64,000 nucleotides of DNA, from contig QPFY01000005.1 of assembly GCA_003665825.1 (NCBI GenBank), forward strand, positions 682,001 to 746,000, read 5' to 3'. A program made the translations under genes and the position numbers. A model generated the notes under the pieces. It saw only the letters and a list, made by a program, of their open reading frames with translations, was not told where the DNA came from and did not search any database. Positions 58,871 to 64,000 of the stretch are shown here, piece by piece. Numbering within the stretch: position 1 is the stretch's first letter; every line of letters starts with the position of its first letter. This DNA is from Microbotryum silenes-acaulis. Taxonomy: Eukaryota > Basidiomycota > Microbotryomycetes > Microbotryales > Microbotryaceae.

Positions 58871-60252
58871 CTCGGATGTCTAGAACTTCTCTGTAACATT
58901 CTTGCCTCTGGCAGTGGATGAAACAGACGAGTGAAGGAAGCCAGTGTATTATTCCAGGTTCAAAAAATTGGGCCGAGCTTCGTCGTCCATCCGGTCAAAG
59001 ATGTACTCCCGAGACTCCTCTCGACCAACTTCCCTCCGATGTATGCGACCAGCTGAGCCCAGGATGCACCGCAGATCCACGATCTCGACCGCTCCTGAAG
59101 CATGTTGACCTTAAGTGAAGAACAAGTTCTGATGCTTCTGCACTCCTACAGCAGACACAGCCTTCCGTGCCGCTTTGGCGTCGGCTTGGCAAGCGGGGCC
59201 TGTTCGATCGCGTCGTAGACGGGTTGCAAGTGGCTCAAACCAAGCGACCGTACCTTCCCAAGCAGGAAGTTCTGTGAAGCGATAGGAACATGTCAGGGTC
59301 GTAGGTCCACCTGGCACAATCAGGTGCGCATGCGCGCACCTGCTCCCATAAATCGCCAAAGTTGACCAAAACGTTCGACACGATCGGCTCCTTCGCGTTC
59401 ACGAGGGAACGCCTGGGAGTTGTCTTGTGCATGTGCTCGAGCTCCATCTGCTTGCACTAGGGATACTTCCTCAGTGCCGGTACACTGATGAGATAAGAGA
59501 AGCGAGGAAACCGCGAACAAGCCATCTGCAAGGCAGCATCCGCACACTCAGGTCCATCAGCTCACAGAGAAGAGGTCAGATAATTTACATCGCAAGCAGG
59601 TTGTGCTCCTTAAGCAGAACATGACTGACAATGATTCACTGCGTCCTGTGGTAACTGCCGAGCCTTGCTTGCGACACGCTTGACCGTTAACGGTTGAGCC
59701 GCTCCATGGCAACTTAGCGATCAAGATCCATGCTATTCGATGAAATCGGCTATGTGTAAGGTGTAAGACCGCATGTATTTAATATGCGAATTACTACTTG
59801 AGACGCTGCCAGAGGCTTGTGTGTCGTTTGACAGCGCCGTGTCGTCGATCTGAGCGCCGATCACGTTTGAGAGTCCGGGAGAAGACTAAGCGAAAATCGT
59901 GGAGCAATGGGCGCAGTCGCGGACATTGTCTCAGTAGTCGTGCACATTATATGCTGGGATATACTTTACTTTTTTTAGATTTTTCTCTTTTTTCTGATTC
60001 CCTAGGTTTTGAACTACTTTTTTGTCCAAACATACCTTCTTTTTTCATCTTTGATGAAAACAATCTGTAAGGCCAGTTTCACAATTTAATCTATTTCCAG
60101 ATTATGAGCAGTAACTCAAAATCTAATCAAGCTATGTGAGCCTGCGCAAAGCGCGCGCGCGCGTCTCCGTTTCTCCCTTTGCCTCTTTCCGTTCACGTGT
60201 TCAGTCCTTCTCCCACCCACCTTTCTGTCCCCTGCCACACGGGAGCTCAGCA
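58871..60252. other. Gene-free, with an AT-rich island
   Basis: Frames on both strands are short and unconvincing. 59950-60060 is unusually T-rich for this genome. Confidence 0.45.
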
Positions 60253-60623
60253 ATGGGAGGATCTGCATCCGGGAAGGACGAGGAGATTCAAAGTCTGAAT
60301 GGGAAGGGCACTGGTGAGCTCAGCTTGGAGTAATTGTTCTGACTCAAGGGTGTGCTTCGCCACGTTCGGGCTCAGGTTCGGGCTGATTCGGGCTGACTCA
60401 CGTTCGGGCTAAGTCGGCCAACTTTTCGCTGACGTGTCGCCTCGGTCCACTCCCTGCAGCCAGAAAGTACCTCGATGCGGATGGCATGTACGTACGAGAC
60501 GACAAAGGCGATATGAGCTTGTGTGAGTATACTTGCAAGCACGAGCAAACTGACAACGTCCCTTACAATCGGCTTCGCGTAGGCGCCGGCTACTTCAACG
60601 AGCAGAACCCGACCACCGACTAG
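60253..60623 (+). CDS. Small three-exon protein, 54 residues
   Basis: Exons 60253-60313, 60460-60522 and 60583-60623 join with GTGAGC/GCAG and GTGAGT/GTAG splice sites and an unbroken frame ending in TAG. The product is MGGSASGKDEEIQSLNGKGT, then RKYLDADGMYVRDDKGDMSL and CAGYFNEQNPTTD. The N-terminal MGG could be N-myristoylated (MG start), though the rest of the context is weak. No family is recognised. It sits between the two GGGTAATACCC arrays. Confidence 0.6.
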
Positions 60624-61360
60624 CTCTGACTTCCCTGCACCACTCGTAACATTCCTCGACCCAGTAGGTGATGCAGTAGTGGCAGAGATTAGAACGCCTG
60701 TTCCGGTCCAGGTGTATGGGCCGCTTGCGGAGATCGGCCTGGAATGGTCTCACAGCTAGCAACTGCCCGAAGAACATCATCCCAAGGACGCGTGCAGACT
60801 CGTCTGTGCCAGAACAAGCACCTACACTATTGTGGAGGAACATGCCCTTTCGAAGCAAGAGGAGAACGTCAAGTATGTAAGTAACACGCGCCGGTCCTTA
60901 CCTAACTGTGCGCTCGCTTGCGCGCTGACCAATCACTTCTCCCTCGGCCCTTGCAGAATGGACATGTTTCCTTGCGGTCACATCGGATGACCGGCTCTAG
61001 AGGCCCGGGCCCGTCAAGAAGCAAGAAGACCGATCAAAACCCTAACAGAAGCCAACAGATCATCTACAAGAGGAACCTTGGCAACCGTCGAAACGAAGAG
61101 GAACAAGACGAGGATCAGGGACAGGACGAAGAAGACGTCAAGGAGTTGGAACGCTCTCCAAGGACTTGAGGAAGCGGAGCACGCGCGGCAGCTGCGGATG
61201 ATTTGGACGCCAACGATCCAAACCATCCGGCTACGGGTCAGAGATGGTAACGGAGGTAGACACTTGCTAGATAATGCACTAATACATACCACAATATATA
61301 CTACAACATCTCTCATGCAATATAAAATGGCTGCATAAACATTAGTAATATGAACGCGAG
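60624..61360. other. Gene-free stretch
   Basis: One Glu/Asp-rich frame at 61078-61169 could be part of an exon, but I find no partners for it. Otherwise nothing. Confidence 0.4.
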
Positions 61361-61470
61361 CATTAGTAATTTATGATACAAACCCTAATGAGTAAGCCAA
61401 TATCAATTGAGCTCGCACTAGCAATTAATGATACAGAACCTAATGAGCAAGCTAATGTGAATTAAGCTCG
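61361..61470 (+). repeat. Diverged tandem duplication, about 55 bp
   Basis: Two copies of an AT-rich unit of the form ATTAGTAAT-TATGATAC-AACCTAATGAG-AAGC-AAT-TGAATT-AGCTCG, about 80 percent alike. Confidence 0.8.
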
Positions 61471-61505
61471 ATCACGCTCCCGAAAAGAGCCCCTATTGAG
61501 ACTTT

Positions 61506-61620
61506 TTGGATGGTATTACCCATTAAAATGGGAAATACCCGAACCGAAGGGAATACCGTCTGCTTGGGTAATACCATCGTTACGTGGGTAATACCCAACC
61601 AGCGGGTATTACCCACCAAA
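61506..61620. repeat. Array of palindromic GGGTAATACCC motifs (right)
   Basis: Five or six copies or variants of the same palindrome as at 58558-58870, preceded by GACTTTTTGGATGGTATTACCC, which resembles the first unit of the left array (CACTTTTTGAAGGGTATTACCC). Confidence 0.9.
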
Positions 61621-62338
61621 AATGTCGCTCAGTGTCGAAACTCCGAAATGCGCTGATTCAACAGGGGTCATCATCTGAGCTGCCACCTATGTCATGCTCA
61701 GAAACTAGGGAGCTGAAGTTCACATCCATTCTATCAAAAATGGGACCCCCCTGGTCCGTGCTGGTCCGTGTCCGAGGGTGCCATTTCCTGATTCAATGCG
61801 GCACGTCCGTCCGGCCTCGGCCAGCCTCGTCCAGCCAACCCCTGCCTTGCCTCAGTGTCTGCGCCGGGCTCGCTCGAGTCGACGCTACACAAGCATACTC
61901 GCTTTGTAGCACTGCCGCCGATCATATCGTCCTCGTCAGTATCAAGTCTGACGGCCTTCGTCCCCCCCGCGTTGCCGTCCATTCCGCAGCCCCTCCTGCT
62001 TGCTGCCTCCCTCACTCGCGGACATACGTCCGTCTTGAAGCTTGAAGCTTGAAGGACCGGATCATTAAGGCTGCCTCTACGTAGCGTCCCGCGTCATCAG
62101 CCTGCCGAGTCGCGTGGGGCGCACGTCTCACGTCTCACCTTCCACTCTCCCGCTGACTCCGTCTTGCCCAGGACGAGTGAACGGTACCTTCGGGAATAAC
62201 AGTTCGGTCTGAAGCCAGGACTTGGCCGTCATGTAAGCATGACTACCCTCGAGACAATGGCTAGTCTTGCGGTCGCAGCCCCCCACGCTGGCTCGGAGGC
62301 TGATCCCACGATGATCCCGCCCCTGACTCGCACCGCCA
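61621..62338. other. Intergenic upstream of the last gene
   Basis: No supported gene. Short frames only. Confidence 0.5.
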
Positions 62339-64000
62339 ATGACTTCGTCTCTCTATTACAGGGGCCGTCCAATACCTATTGATGGTGAGCTTCACTCTCG
62401 AGAAGAAAAATCTCGCCTGCGCCTCGGTGGATGCTAACCATCCCTGGCCTCTCCAGTGGCAGCCGTCGATCTCCGACAGCCGCCGTCAGCCAACTCCGAA
62501 GCGAGCCTGCTGCAGCCGGAGCCACAACTGCGATCTCCGGCCTCGCCGAGGCCCGCACCTCGTTCTCGACCAGCCATGCCCACCGTATCTGCATTTGCAT
62601 CCGCACTGTTCGACGAGAATCGAAACGCCAACCTCGCCGAGAGTGTCAGTTTACCCCGTCTGCCCGAGACGAGCTCCACGAGTCCAACCACCGGGGCCGT
62701 TTCACGCATCTCCGAGTCGTCCCATGCGTTCGCTCTCGAACCCATCTATACACCGGGCACGGAGCCGTCTTCATCTCGGTGGTCAGGCCCTCGTATGAGA
62801 ACGCTCGAGACCCCTTCGCTACGGCCCCTTCACCTCGGTGCTCGACCTTTGCGTTCCCTGTCTTCGCAAATTGCGAGTTCAACGGACGCTGTTGGAACCA
62901 TCGACCCCCGAGTTGCTCGGTCCTCCTCTATGCACCCAAGCAGCCGATCTTCCGACGGTCCCGCGATCTATCCGAGTATATCTGGAAATAATGTGTTCAC
63001 CAATGAGGAGCCCAATGCAATTCCGTCCTCCGTCACCCTGCTCCGACGAGCGCCTACGCCGGCATTACCGATGGCTACCACTTCGACGGGAGACGAGCTG
63101 CTCTTCAACCTCGGCAATACGGCCGCAACGTCGTCAACGCATTACGACTCGTCAGAGCTCTTGATGTCCACGGTCACGCCCTGGCGAGAATTCTCGGCGT
63201 TTCGTTCGTCCGTTCAGAGCGCGAGGGAGGCGGTCGAGCCTCTGACCACGATCGGTCGGCCTGCCAATACTTCCGACCCATTCAGTGCGAGGCTCGCAGG
63301 CCACAACGAAACGGGGACGTCGACAATGGATACCTCTCGCCTCAGTGACACGCAGAGGGTCCTCAGAGGTGCACAGCAAGCACTCAGAACAGCGGTAGCT
63401 TTTGCAGAGCGGTAGGTCTCCGAAACTCAAGGTGTTTGCGCACGGGCATCGCTGACTATCTCGAGCTATTGTTGCACACGAACTAGACTCGAGCAAGTGA
63501 CTCAAAGCATCTCGTCCGCCGATCAGCATGGGTATATCGGTGGACCCGAGTTACCGACAACACGGACCGACCGATGGACACCAGCACGACTTTCGGATGG
63601 TGCCCCGACCACGACCACCAGCCTGCGTTCTAGTAGCATCATGGCGCGACCGGCAATGTTGTCATTGCAAAGGTCCATCGTCCAGCTTCGAGCTGCATCG
63701 CTGCGGATCGACATTCTTTTGCAGGAATTCCCTGATTTCGTTCGTGCTGCTGCTCACGACGAAGCGTCGCCTTCACCATCAGACGCATTCAACGTCGGTG
63801 CCGAAGTCTCGCCGGAGGAGCATCGAGCTCGCTTCTACCACCATTACAATACGACTCCTTCTACCTCCTCGACTTCCGTATCCAGTCTTGCGCCCACCGG
63901 TGATACGAGGACATTGGCGAGCTCAAGTTCCGATAATATCGATAGCCGGTTAGAGCTCGCTCGCTCGAGGCTTCGACACGCGCAAATGACGCTCGATTCC
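62339..64000 (+). CDS. Hypothetical low-complexity protein, 3' end outside
   Basis: Exons 62339-62384, 62457-63411 and 63487 onward join in frame and stay open to the window edge, so at least 505 residues. The start MTSSLYYRGRPIPIDV was chosen because it alone puts the long second exon in frame across the GTGAGC donor. The body is Ser/Thr/Pro/Arg-rich and probably disordered. Around the second joint a helical stretch appears (VLRGAQQALRTAVAFAERLE) and again near 63665 (LQRSIVQLRAASLRIDILLQ) with heptad-like Leu, so coiled coils are likely. I do not recognise the family. Confidence 0.75.

Noticed and set aside
61584..62045. 153-residue plus-strand frame
   Set aside because: It starts inside the palindrome array, lacks splice partners and shows no protein-like pattern.

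Overview
This window is nuclear DNA of a GC-rich, intron-dense fungus. The protein set (Ctr-type copper transporter, HUT1, RIX7, EFL1, ATG26, SVP26, BET1, auxilin) and the many short GT-AG introns (mostly 50-100 nt, usually with GTGAGT- or GTAAGT-like donors) suggest a basidiomycete yeast, perhaps Pucciniomycotina. That placement is inference. All exon structures were read by eye. Where I list every exon, reading frames are continuous and total lengths are multiples of three unless I say otherwise. I recognised no tRNA, rRNA or CRISPR array.

Region 1-18.2 kb holds mostly metabolic and housekeeping genes: the end of a hypothetical protein, a class I/II aminotransferase (-), a decayed TDA3-like oxidoreductase (+), a complex I assembly factor of the NDUFAF3 family (-), a 390-bp fold-back repeat, a Ctr copper transporter (+), an XAP5/FAM50 nuclear protein (+), a stand-alone HyuB (oxoprolinase C-half) gene (+), a kinase-like gene (-), a copied last exon of the HyuB gene, and peptidyl-tRNA hydrolase 2 (-).

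Region 18.2-24.9 kb is the most striking part. It is an apparently complete 6,593-bp DNA transposon with perfect 31-bp terminal inverted repeats and an 8-bp target duplication. It encodes one very long multi-exon protein that joins a Ulp1-type cysteine peptidase to an RNase H-like transposase with P-superfamily-like motifs. It sits between the divergent genes PTH2 and an auxilin/SWA2 homologue.

Region 25-45 kb is a dense block: auxilin (UBA-TPR-J), a family X DNA polymerase, EFL1 and a cyclophilin (both -), RIX7 (+), HUT1 (-) and SVP26/TEX261 (+). EFL1 and RIX7 both act in 60S subunit maturation, PTH2 in translation quality control, and SVP26, BET1, HUT1 and auxilin in ER-Golgi or vesicle traffic. 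This is a normal mixed eukaryotic neighbourhood, not an operon.

Region 45-48.7 kb is gene-poor and repeat-rich, with a near-perfect inverted repeat of 262-bp arms and small decayed ORFs. Region 48.7-57.5 kb has BET1 (-), an SH3/proline-rich protein (+) and the sterol glucosyltransferase ATG26 (-). Region 57.5-62.3 kb is again repeat-rich, with two arrays of a palindromic GGGTAATACCC motif about 3 kb apart and one small three-exon ORF. A low-complexity hypothetical gene runs off the right end.

Recurrent themes are very small exons (9-21 nt) in many genes, and fold-back or palindromic repeats in the gene-poor gaps.
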